Positions 45,561-55,776 of a stretch of DNA of 64,000 nucleotides are shown in pieces. Under the pieces are notes generated by a model. It was not told where the DNA came from and did no database searches. It worked only from the letters and a program-made list of their open reading frames with translations. The position numbers and the translations under genes were made by a program. Every line of letters starts with the position of its first letter. The first letter of the stretch is position 1. Origin of the DNA: Annona cherimola (Eukaryota > Streptophyta > Magnoliopsida > Magnoliales > Annonaceae); the NCBI GenBank assembly GCA_030490835.1, contig CM059973.1:63368008-63432007 (forward strand). Reading direction: 5' to 3'.

Positions 45561-46037
45561 AATTAGATATAGCGGAGCCATCGTTTTCATGGGAAACAAA
45601 AAATTAAATTTACATGTTAACTTTGATAAAAAAAAAATTATATATGTTAACCAAATGGAAATTTGTATTTCCACATGAAGTTGAAAGAATGGATTATAAC
45701 CAGATCTATCATGTTAAGATCAGATCACTTGGATAAGTTCAATTATATACCTCTGCCTATCGGCTGGAATAACTCCAAATCTAATGCGAATGTGTAGCTG
45801 TCACATCGCTCGGGCCCCTCATCTTTGTGTTATGTATGCATGCCTAGATGTCATCATTTCTGTTGGACCTAGAACAATTATTGCTCGACTGAAATCTTTA
45901 GTATTCTTGGGGCCATTCATGATAATAACCAAAAGATTTAAGCCTTGAATAATATATGGAGGCTGTGCGACTTGATTCATGTTTCACATTTAGCTTGCTA
46001 GCTAGCGCGTTTTTCCCAATTATTAAAATTGCGTTCC
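45561..46037. other. Unique intergenic DNA
   Basis: It probably belongs to the ancestral A' segment. No coding frame, repeat partner or element end was seen. Confidence 0.45.
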
Positions 46038-46745
46038 GGCGTGTTTGGAAAGTGAGAAAAATTGAGAAAAAAGTTTAGGTTGAAGAGTTTTTTCAAATAA
46101 GAAAAAATAATAGGATAATTTACATATATACCCACATAATTTGACGCTCATTGCAGATATACTCATATAGTTTCACGAAATGCATATTACTCCCACATAG
46201 TTTTACCAAAATTGCATATTATCCCTATACCGCTACCTGCTGTTAATATTTGACATTATATTTTAAAAAAATGATGAAAATGTTCTCATCCATAGTTTCA
46301 GGAATTGCATATTACCCCCACATAGTTTCACCAAAGTTGCATATTACCCCCATAAAACTATGTATACCAATGAGGACATTTTCGTCATTTTTCAAAATAT
46401 AATGTCCGATCTTAACGGTAGGTAACGGTGTGGGAGTAATATGCAATTTTGGTGAAACTATGTAGGGGTAATATGTATTTTGTGAAACTGCGTGGGTATA
46501 TCTGCAATTAGCGTTAAACTATATGAGTATATATGTAAATTACCTAAAATAATATAATACAATAGAGATTACAATGAGAAGTAAAGAAAATAAAACTAAA
46601 ATAAATAAGATAGTTGTATAAAAATAATTAAAAATAAGATAATTGCATAAAAAATATTAAAAATGATTGAAAAATAAAGAAAAGTGAAAGCAAAAAGTTT
46701 TTGATGGAATTTCTTTTTTTTTTTTTGTTTTTTTTGTTTCAACAC
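46038..46745 (+). mobile_element. Tourist-like MITE (family A) split by an insertion
   Basis: The left part 46038-46111 (ggcgtgtttggaaag, ending caaataagaaaaaataat) and the right part 46554-46745 (gagaagtaaagaaaataaaa, then agttgtataaaaataattaa) join into one family member when 46112-46553 is taken out. The right end ttgtttcaacacc is a weak match to the left terminus. Confidence 0.65.
46112..46545. mobile_element. Foldback element nested in the Tourist MITE
   Basis: The ends AGGATAATTTACATATAT and the inverse of AGGTAATTTACATATAT are followed by long matching arms (catatagtttcacgaaatgc against gtattttgtgaaactgc; gacattatattttaaaaaaatga against its inverse). aaaataat (46104-46111 and 46546-46553) is a perfect 8-bp duplication. 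The arms contain several 'gcatattacccccacatagt' sub-repeats. It has no coding frame. Confidence 0.85.
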
Positions 46746-47127
46746 CTTAATTCTCACAATTAAGGTTGTTAATGGGATGCCAACAAGGCGTCAACTCGGC
46801 TGGCAACTCACAATGCCCCATGTCGGGCAGGTCATAGGCAGCAGAGTTTCAACTATGGAAGGTTCATCTCCCCTGAAATATAGATAGAAGTATAATCTTC
46901 TGTGAGTTACGAGCTAGATTGTAATACCAAGATGTCATATTATAAAATACTGATAAAAAATTGTTAATGGGATAACTAGCAATCAATGAGCATGTTTGAT
47001 CTTGAAGCATGGCTGCTATTTCTTTATTAATTAATTTTGTGATTTTATGCAATCGCTAGAAATTATCAATTACGAAAATTACGATGACCTCGAGGCAGAG
47101 GCACGCTGCCGATTAATGGGCATGATA

Positions 47128-47359
47128 ACAGAGCCTGGTGGATTCTATGACACCGGAGTGAATTACGTGCCTGTTTACTATCATCCAATTGGACGGAATG
47201 GGATGAGATTTAATGAGAAAATTCGAAATTATAATGAGAAAATTCGAAATTATATTGAAAATGACAGAGCCTTGGGGATTATATGACACCGAAATAAATT
47301 ACGTGCCTGTTTAATATCATCTAATTCGACGGAATGGGATGAGATTTAATGAAAAGTCA
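47128..47359 (+). repeat. 136-bp-period tandem duplication
   Basis: acagagcctKgKggattMta at 47128 and 47264 starts two copies sharing gacaccg, aaattacgtgcctgttta and gacggaatgggatgagattt. Between them atgagaaaattcgaaattat occurs twice in a row. An open frame (47047-47286) covers the first copy, but the duplicate is out of frame with stops, so coding is unlikely. Confidence 0.75.
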
Positions 47360-47490
47360 AGATTATTATATATAATAATGTATTGGATCTGAAAAAGGGT
47401 TTGGGAATCCAATATTCCATCACATTTTCATCTCATCCCATCCAATGGCCTCATGTGAAAAAGATATCATATCCATATAAATCATTTTAA

Positions 47491-47764
47491 AGGTGTGTTT
47501 GGAAAATAATAAAATTTCTAATAAAAAATTTTTGATATAAAATTTTTTTAAATAAGAGAAAATGATGTGATATGATAGATGTAATAATAAAAAGTAAAGA
47601 GAATAAAATTAAAATAGATATGTTAGATGTATGAGTAGTAATGTAGAAGTGAGTAAAAAATAAAGTAGTTGTATTGGAAAGAATGAAAAAATAATTAAAA
47701 AACAGAATAATTATGAAAATAAGAAATTTTTAATTGAAAAGTTTTCAGCGTAAACAAATATCCC
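47491..47764 (+). mobile_element. Tourist-like MITE (family A)
   Basis: aggtgtgtttggaaaa at the left pairs with gtaaacaaatatccc at the right. The interior is in the same orientation as 54961-55251. TAA is duplicated (47488-47490 and 47765-47767), a PIF/Harbinger signature. Confidence 0.8.
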
Positions 47765-47889
47765 TAAATACGTACAATCCATCCAAAACTTTGATTAAAT
47801 AATTCTTTGGTGCTGTAAGTAAACAAACGTTGTTAAAAAAACAGTCACCTAAATCAAGGAGTTACATAAATTTAATTTGAGGGAAGAAA

Positions 47890-49110
47890 ATCAGATAAAA
47901 GGCTATTGGCATGTGCGGGGACAAGGTCGAATCGGACATATATAATGCGCCATGAAAACGACGCTATTGTACGCATGTTAAGGAGGTGAATTAACACGTG
48001 ATGGCAGAGCACACGTCCAAATCAGTACTCAAAACCACCACCGCACTCTCTCTCTCCGTGGGAAAAAAAAAAAAAGTTATTTTCAAAAATACCCACTATA
48101 TTTGATTTTAATTCCAAATATGCCTACTACATTTTCAAAATCCTAAATATACCTATTACGTTTGCATTTAATATTAAAAATGCTCATTCCATAAAGAACT
48201 GTTAGTTAAAATTTTAAGTTATTTTCAAATATACCCACTACGTTTGATCTTAATTTTAAATATACCCACCGCGTTTCTAAAATCCTAAATATACCCGCTA
48301 CGTTTACTTTTAATCCTAAAAATGTCCATTTCGTGAATTAACGCCGTTAGAGAATATATGAAATAACTAATATGCCCCCCAAATTTAAGATAAAATTAGA
48401 AAATTTGAATGTTATGACTCCCTAATGCTCTAATTGCACATGAATTTTAAATCTAAAGTAACTTAATTTCATTTTATTTTTATTCATTTCATTATTTATT
48501 ATTTTACAATAGGGGTATTTTGGGTATTTAAAAATTTAACCGGTAGTATTTAATGAAATGGACATTTTTGGGGTTAAATGCAAACGTAGTGGGTATATTT
48601 GGGATTTTAGAAACATAATAGATATATTTAGAATTAAGGTAAAATGTAGTGGGTATATTTGGAAATAACTCTAATTTTTTTAAATACTCAAAATACCCCT
48701 ATTGTAAAATAATAAACGATAAAATTAATAAAAAGAAAATGAAATTAAGATGCTTGAAATTTAGAATTCATGTGCAATTAGGGCATTAGTGGGTTATAAC
48801 ATTTAATTTTTTCGATTGTGTCCTAAATTTGATGGGGCATATTAGTAATTTTACGTATTCTCTAATGACGTTAATTCACGGAATGAACATTTTTTGATTA
48901 AATATAAATGTAGTGGGTATATTTGGAATTTTAGAAACGTAGTGTGTATATTTGGAATTAAAGTCAAACGTTGTGGGTATATTTGGAAATAACCCAAAAA
49001 ATAATTAAATTAATTAAATTGAATTAGAAAAATGCAAATCACGTCACAAATATTTGTGGTAGCAACAAAAAGCTCTCTCGAGAAAACATGAAAAATCCGA
49101 GCCTTTGCGC
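47890..49110 (-). repeat. Segmental duplication unit A', proximal part
   Basis: On the minus strand this matches the start of unit A: actgatttggacgtgt, then gttaattcacc, then gcgcattatatatgtc. The match is split by the foldback block 48075-48994. The outer piece (gagagctttttgttgctacc at about 49065-49085) matches 41600-41625. Confidence 0.65.
48075..48994. mobile_element. Interleaved pair of foldback elements
   Basis: There are four arms in the order A1 (48075-48215), B1 (48217-48540), A2 (about 48541-48670, inverse of A1-type) and B2 (48671-48994, inverse of B1). The ends read agttattttcaaaaataccc and, inverted, ggttatttccaaatataccc. An inner unit 48217-48670 has its own ends agttattttcaaatataccc / inverse of agttatttccaaatataccc. 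The simplest reading is one element inserted in another of the same family. All arms repeat 'tacccactacgttt' words; none encodes protein. Confidence 0.7.
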
Positions 49111-49434
49111 AGATATTATACATGGGTCGGCAATTGGTTTGGTTTAAAAATGCTTAATGATTTAATGCGGCCAGTTGATTTTTTTCAAATTTAAGAATAA
49201 TTTAATATCTAAACCATTTATTATTTCTACTAATAAATATTTATTACGATGTTAAAAATCATTTTGATGAGAATTATATATTTCAAAATTTTAAGGGATT
49301 TTTGCATTTATACCTAAGGTTTGGACAAAAATGTGGTTACTTTTTACCATCAATAAAATAAAATAAAATGTAACCACTTTTGCAGATTTTGCTAAATGGC
49401 TATAAGGGTTGCCTAAAATTTATAGGCGTATCAC
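48995..49434. other. Intergenic DNA between two MITEs
   Basis: The first ~115 bases belong to the duplicated segment; the rest is AT-rich without recognisable features. Confidence 0.4.
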
Positions 49435-49437
49435 TTA

Positions 49438-49709
49438 GGGGACGTTTGTTAACATGTAACTATGGGAACCGTGGTTTTTCCATGGTATTTGGTTTCCCAA
49501 TACCAATGATTACTCCATCAATCACACTATTTTTTCCATTTTTATCCCTACATTCCAATGATTTTCCTTACCAACTACATACAACAAACATATTTACTCT
49601 AACTATACATCTATCATTTTCTATCAATCACACATTTCTCAAAATATTCTCTTTTTATTTCTCACAATTTTCCACAATCCCACAATTTTACATATTCCTA
49701 CACATCCCC
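49438..49709 (-). mobile_element. Tourist-like MITE (family B)
   Basis: The termini ggggacgtttgttaacatg and the inverse of ggggatgtgtaggaatatg are flanked by TTA on both sides (49435-49437, 49710-49712). It resembles 27254-27532 (ctacatacaacaaacatatt, then atctatcattttctat). The 126-codon frame running through it is incidental. Confidence 0.8.
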
Positions 49710-49712
49710 TTA

Positions 49713-50224
49713 GTGTTAGAAATTGACAAAAAGTATCTCTATAAACAAGTAAAATTATAAAATGAAAAAATCATTAAAATAAAAAATTATTTTTAAATAT
49801 TACTCACATTAAAGAGATCTGTTGAATGCAGGGAATAGTTTAAAAAATATATTTTTAATGTTTTAAAATATTTTTTGTATTCTATAGTTTTTGTTTACAT
49901 GGGTATTTTTTGCCATTTTCAAATCTTGAGTGATACCCCCGTAATTAAGCAAACCTTGTGGTTATGAATGCAAGTTTTGCAAAATCACAATAAACGTGCA
50001 ATTTCAATAAAATCTTATATGTATGGATGGAAAACACAAAATTTTAACACCTTTTGAGAGTGAAAATATAATTATTAAAACTTAAAAACAAACATGTAAT
50101 TGATGCAAGCCAACAACTACTACTAAGGTGTTGAGAAAAATTACGCTCACAGCAAAGGAGATGAAGATTTACTTTGGGGTGGGGAGGTGGGGGAGGTAAA
50201 CTCTATTCAATCATGTTTTTAGGG
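49713..50224. other. AT-rich intergenic DNA
   Basis: No gene or element was recognised. A G-rich purine run (ggggtggggaggtggggga) lies near 50175-50195. Confidence 0.4.
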
Positions 50225-52010
50225 TGTAACGCTTTGGTGACTAACTTCCACATTTAGGCAACGGGTGTTATATTTTACCAAAAAATCTGGGAGCATCTCT
50301 CAAGAATCATAAGGTTGAAGAATTAGACGGAATTACTTTGTACAAGCATTCCTATATCATACTATTAGTTATAATACATAACATAAAATATAAAAGCTAA
50401 ATAAAATAAATTTATCCAAATCTCTTCCAATTCATCCATATAAATAACCACATATCCAGTACATAGTAAAATGAGCTTTAAGCAGTCCTCACTACATCAC
50501 TCATTTATGCATAAAAAGGGTTAATTTGATCTTTCCTACTAATTAGGATAATAATTCATGTATACCGACGGAGATCTCTTCTCATTCCTGTCGATCACTA
50601 ACCTTGTGTTAGGCTCCCACATGGGTTCTATAATTTAAAAATATTAATGTAAGAAATCATGAGTCCAATCAACTAAGCAAGTAGGATAGTGATAAAACTC
50701 AAATATTAAATCAAACAAACATTATTTCCATATAATAACTCAAATATCAAAAATCTTTAAAATTCATATGTGAGCATACTATGCTCATTCAAACACTCAT
50801 ACTCCAAATGCTCATGCAAAGTAAATGCTCAACTCATCCTCATCATCATCATCATTCATGTCACCCCGGCGCACCAAGTAGACTCCTAATCATCAAACAT
50901 TTTACACGACTATACCTACCATACCGTAACTCATTTTATTTTTTGACTTATCCAGAGAATCATCATATATCATGCTTAACATGCACAATGTAATCATACG
51001 TTATGCTCATGCTCATATGCTTATTTTAAAACATCGCCATCGAACTCAAATAATTTGCTTGTTTTAAAGAATTTTTTTATAAATTCATCATAAGCTCAAA
51101 ATATGTTTTTTATACTACCCAACTCAATTAAATAATTAAAGTGAAGAAAATCATACATATGAAGAAATAAGTTTTCATAAAAATTTCAAATAAACTATCC
51201 AAATCATCACAAACATTCTTGCCCGTAAAAATAAATATCCAAATAAAAGTGAAAAATTCTACTTATCTTTTATGCAAATTTTCAAATCTCCAACTCTAGG
51301 CTTTACAAGATTCTAATATCTTTTCACTATGATTTACATCAAAATAATAATAACAATAATATTAAATAATATTTCAGAAATAATTTTCTTTAATTTCATC
51401 CTCACATACCCTATTTTCCTCATTATGAAATTTTAAACACCTATTTGGAGACATCCATCTTTCACATTGCCTCAAATATTTAAAACAATAATTATATTTC
51501 ATCACAAAAATGTCCTCCTAAAATCATCCATCTAAGTTTCAGGCTCGTATTTGATCTCCATGGAATAATTTCATTCCTCTACCCTATTAGGGTTTAGACT
51601 TTCTAATTATAATATTTCAATTTCATATTAAATTTCTTCCATACCATTACAATATACTAAATAAAGGCAATAAAAAAGAAAAATTGAAAATATATTGCTT
51701 ACCTCAAATTTCACTATCTTTTTCCCAAATCTTCCAACCTCAAGTTCTTTCTAATTAAAATCTACCCTAATGCTATCTCTTTCTTCGTCCCGTTCTGTCT
51801 ATATAACTTCTGTCTTCTCTCATGTTCGTGTTCCTTTTCTTTTTCCCCTTTTGTTTCGTCGAAAACCGCTGGCAGCGATTTATTGATTTGCGGTTTGGAA
51901 AGAAATTTGTAATGTTTTGAAATCAGTCCTTGGTTTTGATTTTTTAAAAATAGTCCCTCTATATAAAAGATTTATACATAAATATATATTAAGGGTTTCA
52001 GATAGGGTCG
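50225..52010 (-). mobile_element. Possible solo LTR of a gypsy element (tentative)
   Basis: The plus strand at 50225 begins TGTAACGC and continues with 'caacgggtgttatattttacc'. On the minus strand this ends in GCGTTACA, the usual LTR 3' end of Del/Reina-type elements; compare ...GATATTACA at 18445. The interior has the AT-rich, coding-free look of such LTRs, with repeated 'catgctcatatgc' words. I could not find a matching opposite end or a target duplication, so the upper limit near 52010 is a guess. Confidence 0.3.
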
Positions 52011-53480
52011 CCGAGTTCCACTATTTATAATCATTTACAAAACTTTAAATAAATTACACAATGTACCAACTTGCTGAATTTTGTAAAACATGCCTATTTT
52101 GTCAATTTTGTCAACACGAGGCCTAAGATTTGGATCCCCTGTGCTGTCCAGGCCTTCAGCCTCTATTAGCTCATGCATGCCTAGCAGTGAATTTCAAGCG
52201 TAACCTCGGGTGCAGTCCTCACAAGGAACGCATCCATTGCTACCTTTTACCTGGCATGGGTCCAAGTTATGACCTCTTATGTGACTTAATGCCCCTCACC
52301 GGGCCTTTAGGGGGCTAGCGTTAATTGACATGCAAGTCACTCACGAAACCATGTAGAATGACCTTCTGTATACATGATTTTCTAGGTCATTACTTGTAAC
52401 TAACCTCTAACATCAACGCTGATAAGTGTGAACCTGTAACATTTCTCAAAGAGCTGCATGCAAAACAGAGAACCTCATTATAATCCGAAGAAGATACTGC
52501 TTTAGTTACTGCAGAAACTGAAACACCCTAGTGAACCTCTCATCTTTTGTGACATGGGAGGCATAATTTTTGTAGAGCACTTTTAAATCTCCAAGAAAGT
52601 GTGAACCTCCTACCCTTTTTCATCTATGAGAAATTTGATTTTAGACAACTGAAACCTATATCGGTAGTTCCCTCATTTACATATTGGTTAGTGAAAACTT
52701 GACGAGGACTCATTCAAAATGTTATTGTGATAGCTAATTATTGTTACTACAAAAGTGAACATCAACTACGAAAATGGTCTGATGAATATTTCTTTTGTGG
52801 GCTAGTTAAGATCAATGTTTTCAAAGAAATAAAATACTCAAACCAAGATGATGATTACTACACGTCATTAATGAATTTTTTATTGATATATTTACATACA
52901 TCTCAAATATTATTACAACGAAGCCAACCACTTGGGCTGTGCGCATGGTTTACCACCAGGGTGGCACCCCTAGTGACTTAAGAGACAAATTTTAGATCTT
53001 TAAAAATAATCTCATGACAGAAGCAGATGAGGACAAAATGTTGTGGTAGTACAACGATAGCAATGCTTAGATCAACGGATATTAATTCTTCAGGTTTCTT
53101 ATTACTTACATTTTGTTCCTATAGGCACATAGTTTATTAGTTTTGTCATATTTAATTTGCATATGTTATTATGGACATTGATATTTAAGTTGGGAGTGTG
53201 TTTGTTTGAATTGCACTTTGCCACACTCTTATAATAACAACAATTGTAGCAATAATAATATTTAAAATTTTAAAAAAATCAAGATCGATTCACTAATTTT
53301 AGTGATTTAAAGAAGTAAATATAGTTAATTATATTTATGAAAACTTTTTAATGATGCATCTAAAGCTTAATAGCGCTTCACTTGCTTACTAGTGAAACTT
53401 ATAAGTAGCAAGATGATGTAACTTTTCTTCTCAAGTAATTTTTATTATCATTAGGATTAGTAGTTACTAATTTTTATGGA
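52011..53480. other. Unidentified intergenic DNA
   Basis: A GC-richer part at 52110-52330 contains aggcctaagatttggatccc and other unique words but no convincing frame. Two frames of 62 and 84 codons (52130-52318 and 52727-52981) look like chance. The rest is AT-rich. Confidence 0.4.
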
Positions 53481-54180
53481 GAAGTGATCATGTAAGCGTG
53501 GGCTAAGCAAATATCATGCTTACCCCACCTCAAAAACTTATTTACAATATTCTTTTTTCTTCATATTTTTATTTTTCTACGTATATTTAACATATAAACC
53601 TAGTTTTACCAATTTTGAATATGTGTATATATTTTTTGAGAATTTTAAATATATGAGTATTTTCAATACATTTATACACATAAATTTTTAAAAATATTTA
53701 AAAAATATATACACATATTCAAAAATGGTAAAACTTGGTGTATATGTTAAATAGAATTAGATAAACAAGTGTATGAAGAAAAAGCGAAACAAATATTGTA
53801 AATGAGTTTTTTAAAATGGATTAAATTGCTTAGCAAGAAGTGGTCCTGTTAATCTATTTACAACACTTTTTTTTTTCATACATTTATTTATTTAAGTGTA
53901 TTTAACATATAAACCTAGTTTTACCATTTTTAGATATGTGTATATATTTTTTAATATTTTTAAAGATAAGGGTATTTTTAATGCATATATATATGGGTGT
54001 TTTAAAATCTAAAAAAATATAACATTTTTAAAAATAGTAAAATAGGTTTATATGTTCAATACACTTGAGTGAACAAGTGTATAAAGAAAAAAATGTTATA
54101 AATGAGTTTCGAGACATTTACTTAGTCTTGGCTAACAGGATCGTTCTTCTTGCTTAGCTGGGGCTAACATGATCATTTCT
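53481..54180. mobile_element. Composite foldback with two cores
   Basis: One pair of outer arms (gatcatgtaagcgtgggctaa at the left, and the inverse of gatcatgttagccccagctaa at the right) encloses two complete shared-core palindromes. Their core words aaacctagttttaccaattt and aaacctagttttaccatttt start near 53598 and 53912. A third arm-like block (ttgcttagcaagaagtggtcc) sits between them near 53827. Either two adjacent copies have fused or one inserted into the other. Confidence 0.65.
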
Positions 54181-54957
54181 TATTTCTATGTCATTAACAA
54201 AATTCCTAAACTTATTAAATCAGGCCTTAATTGTTGAAAGAGAGTAAAATTTCATGTCAGACTCTGAAGGAAAGTCCACAAAAAAACAAAAAATCTTAAA
54301 CTTGAAGCGGAGGTGGAGAGTGATTCCCTAATACTTATACACTTCTTACCAGATGACTATTCAGTCTATTCAAAGATAGTAGTGATGATCAAGGAAATCC
54401 ATTGAGCCATGATGAATATGAACAAGGTATAGGTCTCAAATGTATTGAGGCATATTCAAGTTGTACAATATATAACGGATTTTGCATAAAAAATATTGCA
54501 AAAATTATGTATTATTGGAGGCCATGGGTTAAATTGCTGCGAATCTATCTAAAGATATCTACTCTTTGAATGAATACGGAAATATGCACTCTTTTTCAGA
54601 TTCTTCTTGTTGAATTCAAAACTTTTAAAATAGTTTTTTAATCATGCACCTAGATTCTTATCACCAAAAATGGGCTTTGGTACCTAACAAAGTATAGATA
54701 TTTTCATCAAATCACGAAGGAAAAAAATGAAAAAAAACATAGAAGAACTATCACTACCATAATTATGATTTGAATGTTATCTAAATTAACCGAGCTGTAA
54801 ATGATCTATTTTATTTAATACCTCCTTGTTAATTAGAATACATAGATGTTGTGTTATTTATATGCATCATGAGAAAATCTTTTACTCATATAAGCTAATT
54901 ATGAAATTTACATATGAATTATATTACTATAGGTGTGCACCTCTAATAAAATAATAT
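54181..54957. other. AT-rich intergenic DNA
   Basis: No gene. A (GAA)-rich word run near 54260-54320 is the only compositional feature. Confidence 0.4.
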
Positions 54958-54960
54958 TAA

Positions 54961-55251
54961 GGGTGTGTTTGGTTGGAGGTAAAACTTTTGATGAAAAGTT
55001 TTAGAGGTAGAAGTTGTCAAATTGATAGAAAATGATGTGATATAATAGGGGTAATGATGAGGAGTAAAGAGAATAAAGTTAAAATAGATAGGTTAGTTGT
55101 ATGAGTAGTTGTGTAGAAATGATTGAAAAGTAGGGTAGTTTGTATAGAAAAATGTGAAAAAATAATTAAAAAATAGAGTAATTATGAAGAGTGAAAAATT
55201 TTGTGTTGAAAAGTTTTAATTGACAAGTTTTGGCCCCAAACAAACACACCC
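54961..55251 (+). mobile_element. Tourist-like MITE (family A), best-preserved copy
   Basis: The terminal inverted repeats GGGTGTGTTTGGTTGG and the inverse of GGGTGTGTTTGTTTGGGG are flanked by TAA on both sides (54958-54960 and 55252-55254). It is 291 bp, has no coding capacity and is the reference copy for the family here. Confidence 0.9.
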
Positions 55252-55271
55252 TAAATGAACCAATCACAAAT

Positions 55272-55757
55272 TGATATGTGGAATGATATGTCCGGTAAAG
55301 ACTAATTCAAAACTATGTTCTACAAAAGAAGTCACGCTCTCTAATCAACCTTCACTAAGCCCTATAATCTCTCTCAAAATTAAGGGAGTTGAGCTACAAA
55401 TGTGGGCCCGCTCCCACTTTAACCGAACATATAATATTACTATAAATAAGAGATCAGTTTTCCTACCTCCACAAGGACTTTATCTAGACTAGACTCTTAC
55501 TCATTCTATAACTCTCACCCTTTAATTAATCTTACATTACAACCCAACCCCTTTGATGAAACCTTTGGGGACTCATCTCATGTCCCCCTTTTGTTCGTCT
55601 CATCCCTAATGGGACTTGTCCTAGACCATCTAAGATTTATTTCATACTCTTTGAAACTCATCTTGACTCATCGGAATCCTCATCAAACTCTCTATCAATA
55701 CCTTTTGAGCCTATCTCAACCCTTTGACAGACGTATGTGAGATTCTTCATCTTATAT
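55272..55757 (+). mobile_element. LTR of a Tat/Retand-like gypsy element (left limit approximate)
   Basis: A TATA box (ctataaataagag, about 55439-55451) is followed by the pyrimidine-rich leader typical of these LTRs, and the stretch ends right before a recognisable primer-binding region at 55758. Downstream coding sequence is too decayed to identify. The left border is a guess; the Tourist MITE adjoins it. Confidence 0.45.
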
Positions 55758-55776
55758 TTGACGCCGCCTGTGAGAA
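55758..55776 (+). other. Primer-binding-site region, Tat/Retand type
   Basis: TTGACGCCGCCTGTGAGAA matches 16 of 19 positions of TTGGCGCCGTCTGTGGGAA, which follows the 5' LTR in plant Tat-lineage gypsy elements. This is the main support for the LTR call. Confidence 0.55.

Noticed and set aside
49380..49760. 126-codon frame
   Set aside because: Most of it is the Tourist family B MITE, and its composition is low complexity.
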